Of a stretch of 64,000 nt of DNA, positions 56,801 to 58,989 are shown piece by piece (positions within the stretch are counted from its first letter, which is position 1; each line of letters begins with the position of its first letter). This stretch comes from Antedon mediterranea (Eukaryota > Echinodermata > Crinoidea > Comatulida > Antedonidae): contig NC_092676.1 of NCBI RefSeq assembly GCF_964355755.1, positions 2,026,288 through 2,090,287 of the forward strand, in the 5' to 3' direction. Both the position numbers and the translations under genes were made by a program. Below the pieces are notes generated by a model, which saw nothing but the letters and a program-made list of their open reading frames with translations, searched no databases and was not told the DNA's origin.

Positions 56801-56840
56801 GATCTTGAGAGGTGTCGCCCTCTTGTGCGACACAAAATAA
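2587..56840 (+). CDS. DNAH5: Axonemal outer-arm dynein heavy chain, DNAH5/DNAH8 type (68 visible exons, 5' end missing)
   Basis: Motor heavy chain of the outer dynein arm of motile cilia and sperm flagella. Joining 68 exons at GT-AG borders (one GC-AG) gives 13,569 nt, exactly 4,523 codons including the stop at 56838-56840. Human DNAH5 has about 4,620 residues. The order is N-terminal tail, linker, AAA1 to AAA4, coiled-coil stalk with microtubule-binding domain, AAA5, AAA6 and C-terminal domain. P-loops are visible in AAA1 (GPAGTGKT), AAA2 (GPSGAGKT), AAA3 (GEQGTAKT) and AAA4 (GVGGSGKQ). The protein ends [12 protein letters not shown], very close to the C-termini of vertebrate DNAH5 and DNAH8. 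It aligns along its length with DNAH5 from memory, but one invertebrate gene may be co-orthologous to both. The start codon was not found; the first visible codon is Leu, matching about residue 50 of DNAH5. No disabling change is seen. Exon coordinates are given in the block entries that follow. Confidence 0.95.
5356..5412. repeat. Perfect 20-bp inverted repeat (hairpin) in intron 5
   Basis: The left arm at 5356-5375 (cttgatacttgatctacaag) is the exact reverse complement of the right arm at 5393-5412. They are separated by a 17-nt loop. The pairing stops sharply at both outer ends. No related copy was noticed elsewhere in the window. It could be a small foldback, a hairpin RNA or a recent inverted duplication; nothing in the sequence decides. 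Confidence 0.85.
5453..5601. repeat. Interspersed repeat, family shared with 12908-13055
   Basis: About 150 bp, clearly homologous to 12908-13055. Both begin near gacttgtaataagact, share gaacaggattgc, and end near ccttggcaatttgcctaaat followed by atata. Both copies lie in introns just upstream of a dynein exon (exons 6 and 16). No inverted ends or coding sequence seen; the family is unassigned. Confidence 0.7.
6740..7330. repeat. Local duplication with SINE/LINE tail in intron 8
   Basis: The stretch at 6740-6815 (aatgttcgtaaatta, then ctattaagagattattggtg and a T run) is repeated at 7173-7250. The motif atattacgtaat occurs at about 6827 and 7287. Between them, 6834-6910 is a copy of the sequence at 3938-4015 (tcaattcaactttatttc, then ctgtccatatgaaacatata), the tail of a dispersed retroelement. 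The rest of the intron is unremarkable AT-rich DNA. Confidence 0.55.
8144..10192. repeat. 32-bp minisatellite, 64 copies, starting inside exon 10
   Basis: Period 32 bp. Each unit runs cttagggtatgttggtgg and then a tcgtgttgttgttt stretch. The second unit (8176-8208) is 33 bp with a small T-run variant; the other units appear identical on reading. Unit starts at 8144, 8176 and 8209, then every 32 bp to 10161, give 64 copies. The first six bases (cttagg, 8144-8149) are the end of dynein exon 10 and the next bases are its donor, gtatgt. The array therefore repeats a functional 5' splice site, and each unit also contains TTAGGG. 32 is not a multiple of three, so read-through soon meets a stop. Confidence 0.97.
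10349..10557. mobile_element. MITE family M, copy 1 (internally duplicated)
   Basis: Left end gccctgtctatactatcaaa, right end gtttgatagtgtagacagcg. The interior carries gtgatgtgcccaaatatgg twice because a block of about 75 bp is duplicated (from about 10375 and again from about 10449). Family M consensus ends are AGCTCTGTCTACACTATCAA and its complement, usually flanked by TAA or TTA on both sides, which would fit a PIF/Harbinger-type element. The family has no coding capacity. Confidence 0.85.
10703..14784 (+). CDS. DNAH5: Dynein heavy chain exons 11-18: tail, second part
   Basis: Exons 10703-10768, 11040-11269, 11429-11580, 11823-12027, 12373-12587, 13167-13432, 13734-13934 and 14299-14784, about 607 residues. 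Recognisable segments include [14 protein letters not shown] (exon 12), [20 protein letters not shown] (exon 16), [16 protein letters not shown] and [17 protein letters not shown] (exon 18). Exon 15 is the least conserved piece: its N-terminal [15 protein letters not shown] matches family sequence, the middle is diverged and cysteine-rich, and it ends QRNTEALIK. No GT donor fits its end. A GC donor at 12588-12589 joined to 13167 keeps the frame and gives the expected [12 protein letters not shown]. Introns 14 (12028-12372), 16 (13433-13733) and 17 (13935-14298) hold no other exon; intron 17 has a MITE. Confidence 0.9.
10850..10979. mobile_element. MITE family M, copy 2 (left end lost)
   Basis: Begins in the gtgatgtgcccatatatgg interior. 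It has two adjacent accatatttggg motifs and ends with gtttgatagtgtagaaagag. The left terminal repeat is missing. It lies in intron 11. Confidence 0.75.
12665..12750 (+). mobile_element. tRNA-derived SINE head
   Basis: A-box-like tggcttggtggttatgatgc followed about 25 bases later by B-box gggttcgagtc, the arrangement of an RNA polymerase III internal promoter. The cloverleaf is not complete, so this is a SINE fragment rather than a tRNA gene. Similar heads occur at 43773-43835 and 49690-49765. Confidence 0.65.
12760..12848. mobile_element. Short hairpin MITE
   Basis: Arms 12760-12788 and 12820-12848 are near-perfect inverted repeats (aaagtttgcggtacaccacg against cgtggtgtatcgcaaacttt) around a 31-bp loop containing caacagttcttttcagaact. 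A related half copy lies at about 50360-50425 and carries the same loop motif and right arm. Confidence 0.8.
12908..13055. repeat. Interspersed repeat, second copy of the family at 5453-5601
   Basis: Shares gacttgtaataagact, gtagagcatcttgt, gaacaggattgc and ccttggcaatttgcctaaat, in the same order and orientation as 5453-5601. It lies in intron 15. Confidence 0.7.
14121..14243. mobile_element. MITE family M, copy 3
   Basis: Ends aaagctctgtctacactgtc and tagcgtagacaaagctt, with interior gtgatgtgcccatatatgg. About 120 bp, full-length short form, in intron 17. Confidence 0.85.
14810..14905. mobile_element. MITE family M, copy 4 (right half lost)
   Basis: Left end taaagctctgtctacacaat, then two adjacent atatggtagtgatatg motifs, then unrelated sequence. 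In intron 18 (14785-15068). Confidence 0.75.
15069..19577 (+). CDS. DNAH5: Dynein heavy chain exons 19-27: linker region (DHC_N2)
   Basis: Exons 15069-15187, 15366-15665, 15970-16210, 16716-16915, 17380-17533, 17731-17997, 18109-18237, 18741-18959 and 19431-19577, about 592 residues. The linker is the mechanical lever that swings across the AAA ring in the power stroke. Hallmarks are [16 protein letters not shown] (exon 20), [19 protein letters not shown] (exon 21), [19 protein letters not shown] (exon 23), [18 protein letters not shown] (exon 24), [18 protein letters not shown] (exon 26) and [11 protein letters not shown] (exon 27). Conservation with DNAH5 is very high from exon 23 on. Introns 21 (16211-16715), 22 (16916-17379, with a MITE), 25 (18238-18740) and 26 (18960-19430, with a MITE) hold no extra exon. 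Confidence 0.95.
16934..17077. mobile_element. MITE family M, copy 5
   Basis: Ends taaagctctgtctacactat and gatagtttagacagagctta, with interior catgatgatgtcatatcac. Flanked by TAA on both sides. In intron 22. Confidence 0.88.
18975..19258. mobile_element. MITE family Y, copy 1
   Basis: Imperfect inverted ends: atatcctctagtataatccc on the left, gattatacccgaggatatat on the right. The interior shares blocks (ctggttgaggaa, atttatctgaactgactaga, catccagac) in opposite orientation with 23768-23990. In intron 26. Confidence 0.65.
19839..21765 (+). CDS. DNAH5: Dynein heavy chain exons 28-31: AAA1, the main ATPase site
   Basis: Exons 19839-20011, 20357-20535, 21130-21317 and 21436-21765, about 290 residues. 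Walker [14 protein letters not shown] is in exon 29 (about visible residue 1880). Walker B lies in [20 protein letters not shown] at the start of exon 30. Sensor-type [15 protein letters not shown] opens exon 31. All catalytic motifs are intact, so this is an active motor. Intron 29 (20536-21129) holds two tRNA-like repeat heads and a MITE; intron 28 (20012-20356) shows nothing else. Confidence 0.97.
20688..20820 (+). mobile_element. Tandem pair of tRNA-like SINE heads
   Basis: Two similar blocks, each with tcaaatgcttgcttaat or close variant followed by a B-box-like gtggttcaaatcctag (about 20719) or ctggttcaagtcctag (about 20791). They are SINE fragments, not functional tRNAs. Confidence 0.5.
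20909..21037. mobile_element. MITE family M, copy 6
   Basis: Ends taaagctctttctataaaca (diverged) and gtttgtagacagagcttta, with interior gacatcatcatg. In intron 29, about 90 bp before exon 30. Confidence 0.8.
21794..22144. mobile_element. TTAA-bounded MITE, family T, copy 1
   Basis: Left end TTAAAGATGTATTGTCCCCC, right end GGGGGACAATACATCTTTAA, so TTAA occurs at both outer ends, as in piggyBac-type insertions. About 350 bp with no coding capacity. Copies at 24420-24655 (inverted, truncated) and 25405-25747. Its right end abuts a family M MITE directly. In intron 31. Confidence 0.8.
22145..22307. mobile_element. MITE family M, copy 7
   Basis: Left end gtatctgtctacactatcaa directly follows the TTAA of the family T element. 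Right end gtttgatagtgtggacagag. Contains two adjacent cactaccatatttgg motifs. Confidence 0.85.
22503..24390 (+). CDS. DNAH5: Dynein heavy chain exons 32-36: AAA2
   Basis: Exons 22503-22610, 22752-22863, 23207-23394, 23506-23748 and 24112-24390, about 310 residues. AAA2 binds but does not rapidly hydrolyse nucleotide. Its P-loop GPSGAGKT is split by intron 33 between the first and second base of the second Gly codon. Walker-B-type [20 protein letters not shown] is in exon 35, and [20 protein letters not shown] follows. Introns 33 (22864-23206) and 35 (23749-24111, with a MITE) contain no other exon. Confidence 0.96.
23768..23990. mobile_element. MITE family Y, copy 2 (inverted relative to 18975-19258)
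   Basis: Shares tatatcctctggtataatcc at its left end and, on the minus strand, the ctggttcaggaa and cttatctgaactggctagag blocks of copy 1. The right end is diverged. Fragments of the same family are seen near 53775 and 53875. Confidence 0.6.
24420..24655. mobile_element. TTAA-bounded MITE, family T, copy 2 (rearranged)
   Basis: Begins TTAAAGATATATTGTCCCCC like copy 1. The right part (gaagtgaataactttattt, then aaatggcttatttaaagtct) is the reverse complement of the left interior of copies 1 and 3. The far end is missing. In intron 36 (24391-24710). Confidence 0.6.
24711..28231 (+). CDS. DNAH5: Dynein heavy chain exons 37-42: AAA3
   Basis: Exons 24711-24833, 25764-26015, 26372-26494, 27150-27392, 27829-27981 and 28091-28231, about 345 residues. 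AAA3 is the regulatory ATPase. Exon 38 has Walker [15 protein letters not shown] and then [12 protein letters not shown]. Exon 39 has Walker [21 protein letters not shown]. Exon 40 has [18 protein letters not shown]. Exon 41 ends [14 protein letters not shown], and exon 42 ends at 28231 before the 12-kb intron with the receptor nest. Introns 37 (24834-25763), 38 (26016-26371), 39 (26495-27149, with a SINE) and 40 (27393-27828) show no other exon. Confidence 0.96.
25405..25747. mobile_element. TTAA-bounded MITE, family T, copy 3, ending 16 bp before exon 38
   Basis: Begins TTAAAGATGGATTGCCCTCC and ends GGTGGACAATATATATTTAA at 25747. Exon 38 starts at 25764. The polypyrimidine tract and branch point of intron 37 must therefore lie in or against the transposon end. 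Confidence 0.75.
26690..26990 (-). mobile_element. tRNA-derived SINE, minus orientation
   Basis: On the minus strand it starts with a tRNA-like head (A-box tgagcggttaagacagtgg, B-box gggttcaaggctta at about 26910) and ends in a (ttcaa)n-type tail at about 26695. The body shares tgtacactggacct and ctaccaccagaactatg with 42835-43095. Part of the tail region (gacctcttcagt) also recurs at about 27427. Confidence 0.65.
28770..30066 (-). pseudogene. Receptor unit A: Ig-like transmembrane protein with one frameshift
   Basis: Start at 30066, stop at 28770. It has the same plan as gene B: hydrophobic signal peptide ([16 protein letters not shown]), N-terminal region, two Ig-like domains, membrane helix and long tail with YCSI and YETV tyrosine motifs. 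The reading frame shifts once, at a run of five T (29574-29578, plus strand) where B and relict D have four. Upstream and downstream frames match the family on either side. Its start codon is two bases after the stop of gene B, so it has lost the usual intergenic promoter module. It is either a recent pseudogene, or a real gene with a homopolymer sequencing error and shared transcript. About 431 codons if the frame were continuous. Confidence 0.75.
30069..31331 (-). CDS. Receptor gene B: intact Ig-like transmembrane receptor, long tail
   Basis: Single exon, 420 aa. Signal peptide about residues 1-21. N-terminal region (22-110) with Cys63 and Cys78 (GIYTCQ). Ig-like domain with Cys124, Trp140 and Cys178 ([20 protein letters not shown]). 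Second Ig-like domain with Cys221/224, Trp238 and Cys270 ([18 protein letters not shown]). A threonine-rich stalk, a membrane helix about 318-337, then basic EQQKRK. The tail has tyrosine motifs at Tyr380 (EIYCSV) and Tyr395 (VYVSS). Several N-glycosylation sequons (NTT, NQT, NWS, NET, NYT, NRS) fit a surface protein. The last residues, YTIQRGF, are encoded by what in its relatives is the 5' leader of the next gene. A TATA-like element is about 90 bp upstream. I do not recognise the family; a surface recognition role is inference. Confidence 0.82.
   Translation of the reverse strand: MTLKFCNLLVICLLIFRHGASRELVQFERGFYYWSTKPQPVTIIPSNEQKTVVLPGKDLIVKCQLFISFGQEKGIYTCQDDYNSHYVVPSSEVTWSPHQPLYVKLYCDKDMKDITEGEEVNMSCDIRKYDNIQYDITIGWIQRQHHITQFHLLDTDNTTTINQTVKGFHSGEGIFFYCFSNNQGSYVSIECYTLELLVHPQLKVDVMKLCETPEVDVNQNCFKCYAEGRSGDRTIYNWSLNGEEFKYQYYNETDKRCFGNLPAGNYTVKCLVSTDVQNRSDEIEFTIKDGMPTDRPTTSRDIKYDDPTETMTANKITKISLTSNVILIVLLVFVVCCYEQQKRKLQKTSVPAVHYQSNNDTISIGKTTDVSNIMTENEIYCSVDDNITEQAENVYVSSDTVIENKRLQNARNEYTIQRGF
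31421..31432 (-). promoter_or_regulatory. TATA-like element upstream of receptor gene B
   Basis: The minus strand reads TATAAACCTATA, about 90 bp upstream of the B start codon. The same tataggtttata (plus strand) lies upstream of C (32929-32940), E (about 35226), G and the relicts. Around it is a conserved module (gagttttggtttttgttgct, then actaattttgtgaagaataa) repeated before nearly every unit. Position and conservation suggest a core promoter; no transcript evidence. Confidence 0.4.
31700..31705 (-). terminator. AATAAA overlapping the stop codon of receptor gene C
   Basis: The minus strand reads GAATAAAC, where TAA is the stop. Unit A has GAACAAAC at the homologous site. The same arrangement occurs in E (34062-34067), F (35421-35426) and G (36405-36410). 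It would allow polyadenylation just after the coding sequence. Use of the signal is inferred. Confidence 0.5.
31701..32861 (-). CDS. Receptor gene C: intact Ig-like transmembrane receptor, short tail
   Basis: Single exon, 386 aa from the ATG at 32861. The frame is open further upstream to 32954, but that extension runs through the TATA-like element and is not part of the conserved protein, so the internal MTLKFFNLL start is chosen. Same domain plan as B. It ends [16 protein letters not shown] at a TAA that in A and B is a sense codon (CAA in A). Downstream of the stop the old tail is still readable and carries the [11 protein letters not shown]-type module twice. The stop codon overlaps AATAAA (31700-31705, minus strand). 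It lies in the duplicated block shared with gene G; alleles in the N-terminal domain differ. Confidence 0.8.
   Translation of the reverse strand: MTLKFFNLLVMTCLLIFRHGSSRELVQFDRGFDYQSHTKLQPVTITPSSKQNTLVFPGKDFIVKCPLFISFDQQNGIYTCQDDDNLQYLVLSSNVTQSRSQSFYVKLYCDNMKDIIEGEEVNISCDIRKYDQIQYDITIGWIQGKNYITQFHLLDTDNITTINQTVKGFHSGEGIFFYCISLNYKAVWCYTLILLVHPQLKVEVKRLYETCKVDVNQNCFKCYYADGGSGDKRIYNWNLNGEEFKNYNEPDERCFSNLPAGNYTVKCLVSTDVQNRSDEITFTIEDVMTRDRMTTSQDIKCVLTTETMTANTIILILATSNIILIVLLVCVVCCYEQQKRKHHNTPVPVVHYQSNNDTISVGGTLNVSKTVEKNELYCSIDDHTKE
33230..33820 (-). pseudogene. Receptor unit D: internally deleted relict
   Basis: On the minus strand a degraded signal-peptide segment ([12 protein letters not shown], without its MTLKF start) and first-domain sequence are followed by the ECYTLIL-type strand. 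This is then joined directly to a tail remnant (KNEIYYS-like), so the second Ig-like domain and membrane helix are deleted. Several frame breaks. An almost identical copy lies about 4,708 bp away (D'). Confidence 0.75.
34063..35136 (-). pseudogene. Receptor unit E: Ig-like receptor with two frameshifts
   Basis: Starts [17 protein letters not shown] at 35136. The first frame breaks near 34925, where the sequence lacks two bases present in E' (accaaacaatg against accaaacgaaatg). The second breaks near 34600, where the end of the first Ig-like domain is shortened. The C-terminal part (34063-34638) is open and normal: [19 protein letters not shown], membrane helix, [12 protein letters not shown] and stop. 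It is more diverged from B and C than they are from each other. Confidence 0.75.
35422..36117 (-). pseudogene. Receptor unit F: nonsense codons plus deletion of the Ig-like region
   Basis: The start would be at 36117. A TGA replaces an Arg codon just after the signal peptide (in tcatgacagttg, minus strand). A second TGA replaces the Ig-domain Trp (IGWIQ) at about 35695. From there about 160 codons are missing, so WIQGK-type sequence runs almost at once into the TTETMTVNT membrane-proximal segment. The rest of the membrane helix and tail (to 35422) is intact. Confidence 0.8.
36406..37569 (-). CDS. Receptor gene G: intact Ig-like receptor, mosaic of C and B
   Basis: Single exon, 387 aa from the ATG at 37569, chosen as for gene C although the frame is open to 37662. 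Nearly identical to C through the signal peptide, both Ig-like domains and stalk, with one added Gly (HSGGEG). Residues about 71-104 are different: 37259-37355 reads like gene B ([20 protein letters not shown]) and not like C. The tail resembles unit F and ends [13 protein letters not shown], with AATAAA overlapping the stop. Same predicted topology as B: secreted N-terminus, one helix, short basic cytoplasmic tail with one YCSI motif. Confidence 0.82.
   Translation of the reverse strand: MTLKFFNLLVMTCLLIFRHGSSRELVQFDRGFDYQSHTKLQPVTITPSSKQNTLVFPGKDFIVKCPLFISFGQEKGIYTCQDDYNSHYVVPSSEVTWSPHQPLYVKLYCDNMKDIIEGEEVNISCDIRKYDQIQYDITIGWIQGKNYITQFHLLDTDNTTTINQTVKGFHSGGEGIFFYCISLNYKAVWCYTLILLVHPQLKVEVKRLYETCKVDVNQNCFKCYYADGGSGDKRIYNWNLNGEEFKNYNEPDERCFSNLPAGNYTVKCLVSTDVQNRSDEITFTIEDVMTRDRMTTSQDIKCVLTTEIMTANTIIIILVTSNIILIVLLVFIVCCHEQQKRKHHNTPVPVVHYQRNNDTISVGDTLNVLQTIEKNEIYCSIDDHTAE
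37938..38530 (-). pseudogene. Receptor unit D': second copy of relict D
   Basis: Almost identical to 33230-33820 at an offset of about 4,708 bp, with the same internal deletion and the same missing start. This shows that D was already dead when the block was duplicated. Confidence 0.75.
38770..39829 (-). pseudogene. Receptor unit E': broken copy of E
   Basis: Starts [10 protein letters not shown] at 39829. It carries an in-frame TAA before the first-domain Cys (about 39593), a 13-bp deletion relative to E near 39120, and a 1-bp deletion near 39197. From about 39535 leftward it matches E at an offset of about 4,707 bp, while the N-terminal third differs clearly from E. Confidence 0.75.
40221..44636 (+). 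CDS. DNAH5: Dynein heavy chain exons 43-49: AAA4
   Basis: Exons 40221-40314, 40918-41066, 42540-42694, 43219-43372, 43518-43682, 44044-44232 and 44480-44636, about 354 residues. Exon 43 resumes the frame after the receptor nest. Walker A is [17 protein letters not shown] in exon 45. Walker B lies in [20 protein letters not shown] (exon 46). [19 protein letters not shown] spans exons 47-48 and [14 protein letters not shown] is in exon 49, where the stalk begins. Intron 43 (40315-40917) shows nothing. Intron 44 (41067-42539) holds two foldback elements and intron 45 (42695-43218) a SINE. Confidence 0.96.
41360..42010. mobile_element. Possible foldback transposon with CpG-rich core
   Basis: Weak inverted ends (ttttaaaaacccctttcctg on the left, tagggaatggggctttaa on the right) enclose a core unusually rich in CpG and short palindromes (cctagcctagctaggc, aacgtacg). 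The left-end motif recurs alone at 488-518. The open frame at 41680-41895 resembles no known protein. Confidence 0.4.
42027..42222. mobile_element. MITE with 20-bp perfect inverted ends
   Basis: ctgttttcctgtcgacgtta at 42029-42048 is the exact reverse complement of 42201-42220. The interior has further complementary pieces (gttgatcgttaac, cgatcg palindromes). About 195 bp, no coding capacity, in intron 44. Confidence 0.75.
42835..43095 (-). mobile_element. tRNA-derived SINE, minus orientation, second copy
   Basis: Begins with a (ttcaa)n-type run on the plus strand at 42841 and shares tgtacactggacct and ctaccaccagaactatgag with 26690-26990. The head end near 43055-43085 is diverged. An open frame across it (42826-43137) is incidental. 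Confidence 0.6.
43770..43930. mobile_element. Two tRNA-like SINE heads facing each other
   Basis: Plus strand: A-box-like gtagctagatggttaacatg and B-box agggttcaatcctg (about 43773-43832). Minus strand: gtagcttagtcgttaac and B-box ggttcaaatcatg (about 43919 down to 43868). The inner arms could pair. In intron 47 (43683-44043). Confidence 0.55.
44263..44425. mobile_element. MITE family M, copy 8
   Basis: Ends gctgtgtctacactatcaaa and ggatagtgtagacagagctt. Two adjacent copies of the 21-bp gtagtgatatg unit. In intron 48. Confidence 0.88.
44759..46683. repeat. 40-bp minisatellite, about 48 copies, in intron 49
   Basis: Period exactly 40 bp. Each unit contains agtaagagatattaaactag, then atcRtctgtatgtatgta, then a variable dinucleotide. 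By hand count over 48 units the dinucleotide is CG in 11, TG in 25 and CA in 12, and R is G in about a quarter of units and A in the rest. Only four other single-base differences were seen (near 45295, 46229, 46310 and 46588). Intron 49 runs 44637-47022; after the array, 46684-47022 shows no feature. Confidence 0.97.
47023..49687 (+). CDS. DNAH5: Dynein heavy chain exons 50-55: stalk coiled coil and microtubule-binding domain
   Basis: Exons 47023-47228, 47355-47645, 48218-48385, 48693-48830, 49071-49198 and 49558-49687, about 354 residues. The outgoing helix is the Lys/Glu/Ala-rich stretch of exon 50 ([16 protein letters not shown] to AQAIVDEIE). The microtubule-binding domain lies in exons 51-52 ([32 protein letters not shown]). 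The returning helix is in exons 53-54 ([20 protein letters not shown]), followed by [20 protein letters not shown] entering AAA5. Intron 51 (47646-48217) is plain AT-rich. Intron 52 (48386-48692) has a C run at 48549-48562, and intron 53 (48831-49070) shows nothing. Confidence 0.95.
49343..49526. mobile_element. MITE family M, copy 9
   Basis: Ends cctctgtctacactatcaaa and gtttgatagtgtagacagaa. The block gtaatgatatgacatcatca is duplicated inside. In intron 54, ending about 30 bp before exon 55. Confidence 0.87.
49690..49765 (+). mobile_element. tRNA-like SINE head
   Basis: gcagcttaatggttaacatg followed by cttggttcaagt: A-box and B-box spacing as in 12665-12745. In intron 55 (49688-49966), next to a MITE fragment. 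Confidence 0.5.
49789..49935. mobile_element. MITE family M, copy 10 (right end lost)
   Basis: Left end ccctgtctacactatgaaac. Three adjacent 21-bp units with gtagtgatatgcccaaata, then gacatcatcatg and gggcacatcac. The right terminal repeat is missing. In intron 55. Confidence 0.8.
49967..56840 (+). CDS. DNAH5: Dynein heavy chain exons 56-68: AAA5, AAA6 and C-terminal domain
   Basis: Exons 49967-50317, 50837-51055, 51435-51757, 52057-52247, 52551-52858, 53265-53400, 53541-53680, 54208-54567, 54880-55030, 55167-55303, 55641-55772, 55910-56378 and 56557-56840, about 1,067 residues. AAA5 includes [20 protein letters not shown] and [20 protein letters not shown] (exon 56) and [18 protein letters not shown] (exon 57). 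AAA6 includes [14 protein letters not shown] (58), [16 protein letters not shown] (60), [13 protein letters not shown] and [16 protein letters not shown] (62). The C-terminal domain includes [18 protein letters not shown] (64), [14 protein letters not shown] (65), [19 protein letters not shown] (67) and the terminal [12 protein letters not shown]. Stop TAA at 56838. Introns 56 (50318-50836), 57, 58, 59 and 62 (53681-54207) hold no further exon; MITEs are listed separately. Confidence 0.96.
50360..50425. mobile_element. Half copy of the hairpin MITE at 12760-12848
   Basis: Carries aactcaacagttcttttcag and then tggtgtaccgcaaactttat, the loop and right arm of the intron 15 element. The left arm is missing. 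In intron 56. Confidence 0.65.
51083..51226. mobile_element. MITE family M, copy 11
   Basis: Ends taaagctccgtctgcactag and gatagtgtagacagagcttt, with interior catgatgatgtcatatcact. In intron 57. Confidence 0.87.
52895..53213. mobile_element. MITE family M, copy 12, with 12-unit internal minisatellite
   Basis: Twelve perfect 21-bp units (cccaaacatggtagtgatatg) occupy about 52899-53150. They are followed by the normal right end (gggcacatcac, tttgatagtgtagacaaggc). The left terminal repeat is missing. Because 21 is a multiple of three without stops, several frames on both strands are open across it and encode seven-residue repeats; these are not genes. In intron 60. Confidence 0.93.
53439..53484. 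mobile_element. MITE family M, copy 13, reduced to its ends
   Basis: 46 bp: taaagctctgtccacactat, then caaactagtttg, then tagacagagcttta. The two terminal repeats are joined with the interior deleted. In intron 61. Confidence 0.85.
54664..54829. mobile_element. MITE family M, copy 14
   Basis: Ends gctctgtctacactaacaaa and gatagtgtagacagagctta. Two adjacent actatatttg/accatatttgg motifs. In intron 63. Confidence 0.87.
55395..55557. mobile_element. MITE family M, copy 15
   Basis: Ends taagctctatctacactatc and gatagtgtagacagagcttt, flanked by TTA on both sides. Two cactaccatattt motifs. In intron 65. Confidence 0.87.
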
Positions 56841-57145
56841 TTTTTTATTCCTAGAAATCAAAGTATCAAAGTTTTGTCTTCCCAAATTGTTTATTTATAT
56901 TTGTCGATTTTCTTAAATACATACATTTTTTATTTACTTAATTTTGTTTTTTTCATTGATAAATTTTTTAAGATTTATCAAATACTTTTAATAATGTTAT
57001 TAGGTTCATGTTTTCTTTTTTAATTGCCAGATATTTGGTTTTTTTTGTTATTCATATTTTTTTTAAATATTTTTGCTACACACTTGCGCAATATATTACC
57101 CTATATACTTTTTACTTTATATATTATGAAAACGTTGAACTTAAA

Positions 57146-57151
57146 AATAAA
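57146..57151 (+). terminator. DNAH5: Candidate poly(A) signal of the dynein gene
   Basis: AATAAA about 305 nt after the stop codon, in AT-rich 3' sequence. A second AATAAA follows at about 57272. Which is used cannot be told from the sequence. Confidence 0.4.
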
Positions 57152-57427
57152 AGAGTTTATACTATACATGGATAAACTATTATAAAACAATGAAGTGTTA
57201 AACACCTCTTGAAAATAATAGAACAGTCCACTCACCTAAACTTTACCAATTGTTATGTACGATCTTTACAGAATAAACCAAATAGTATAATATTGGACCA
57301 AAGTAGATAAGATAAAGATAATGTTATTTTTTAGTGAAATTTGCTGTGAAATATATATAGATATTTATGTGTATCATTTTTATTTTAAAATCATAATAAT
57401 ATATAATAATAATCAAGTGATTGAGTG

Positions 57428-57473
57428 TACTGCAGTAATAATACAGTATGTACTGCAGTAATAATACAGTATT
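57428..57473. repeat. 23-bp tandem repeat, two copies
   Basis: tactgcagtaataatacagt plus three bases, twice, at 57428-57450 and 57451-57473. Each copy contains the palindrome ctgcag. Confidence 0.85.
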
Positions 57474-57821
57474 AGTAGTTTGAAGTGTTTTTGACGTATA
57501 CACAGGTCACTTTAGGTGATACAGATTAGGACCATAGAGGCCTTTCTAAATTATAATAAAACACAATATAGATGATAAAATGCAACAAAATATATGATGG
57601 TAAGAATCCGTCCAAATGTATTAACTTAACTTAATATAGCAATTTACATTAATAATGAATAATAATTAAAAAGTCCAAATAAACTATATTAATTCAGCCT
57701 ACACAAATATTTTTTTTCTGTTTATTGAGTTTTGTGAATTTTAAATAACATAAGTTCTTGGGAATATAACCTCGTCGAACCCCATGACGCTAGGTTGCTG
57801 TTAAAAAAAGGTGTTTGTATT

Positions 57822-57871
57822 TGATTCCCACGTGCATTTTTAAAAGTGATTCCCACGTGCATTTTTAAAAG
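57822..57871. repeat. 25-bp tandem repeat with CACGTG E-boxes, two copies
   Basis: tgattcccacgtgcattttt plus aaaag, exactly twice (57822-57846, 57847-57871). Each copy carries a CACGTG palindrome, a possible bHLH factor site. Confidence 0.85.
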
Positions 57872-58544
57872 TAATGGAATTTTGATGACGTTATCATGAA
57901 AGGGGATTCCCCGTACGGTTTATCGTTGAGCTCCTATTGTTCAATTGTAGATAGCGCCCTCATTTGGTTCCTGAAAGATTGGCTCTCAGTGGGCCTTCTA
58001 CGTCACAAATCCGCTTCGTGGAATGCACGTACGGCACTGTTACAGTAGGCGACTTATTATTATCAAATCATTACAGATTATTAACACATTATGTTTTCCA
58101 GAAAATGTACAGTTTGATGGATTTAATTGACAGTAAATAGAAATGAGAGATCCTGAATTCATTTTAACAGCCTCCGTTTAACCGTGTTCTACGAAAAATA
58201 ATTATTGTCTCCGATCTCATCTCAGTCGAGATTTTGAAACATGAAAATTGACTGTCTGGGTTTTAAATATTGTAGGTCTATTATCGAGGTATATTATTGT
58301 GAATTAATTAATGTACCTTCTATATAGGCCCTATAAGGTATAGGTTCTCAAAAGGAGAATTGTAGGCCTATTTGGTGGTGTGATATTTATTGGTTGTATG
58401 TAGTAGGCTCCAAGTCTGTATTTATTGTCTTTTTTTGTTTTATTTATTTTTTATTTCGATTTTTGTCTGAAGCTCAAGTAGGTCTAGTATACGTATGAAA
58501 CGCAAAAATATTTATCTTTTTACTAAAATTTAGTAAAACTCAGA

Positions 58545-58574
58545 CTAGTAGTAGTAGTAGTAGTAGTAGTAGTA
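58545..58574. repeat. (gta)n microsatellite
   Basis: About ten gta/agt units after cagacta. Confidence 0.8.
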
Positions 58575-58989
58575 GGCCTATATAAATTAATTTACTGTAT
58601 GCCTACACGCTATAAAAACGGCGTTGTTTTTTAATTTGAACATATTTAATACAAAATTCAATCATGCCGATGATATTTTACTAAAGTGCTTGGTGATAAC
58701 AGTAGACCTGTCTATTAGGCCTACTAATACTACACACTCTAAAAACAATGATTTATGTCCGCTGAAAATATCAAATGATTTTTTTAATAGATGGACTTAC
58801 GTAAGTTGGTTCATTTCAAGTTTAAGTATCACGTGATGCTAACTGCATGTTAAATGCATTTTATCAGGAAATTACATTGAAAGTCAAAAGTTCAATCTTG
58901 GATACATTTCAATAATGTTAGCCTTATTTGATGGCCTTTCTTAAAAATTGTAGAAGGACTAATTTAAAATGATTTATCTAAAGTGTACA

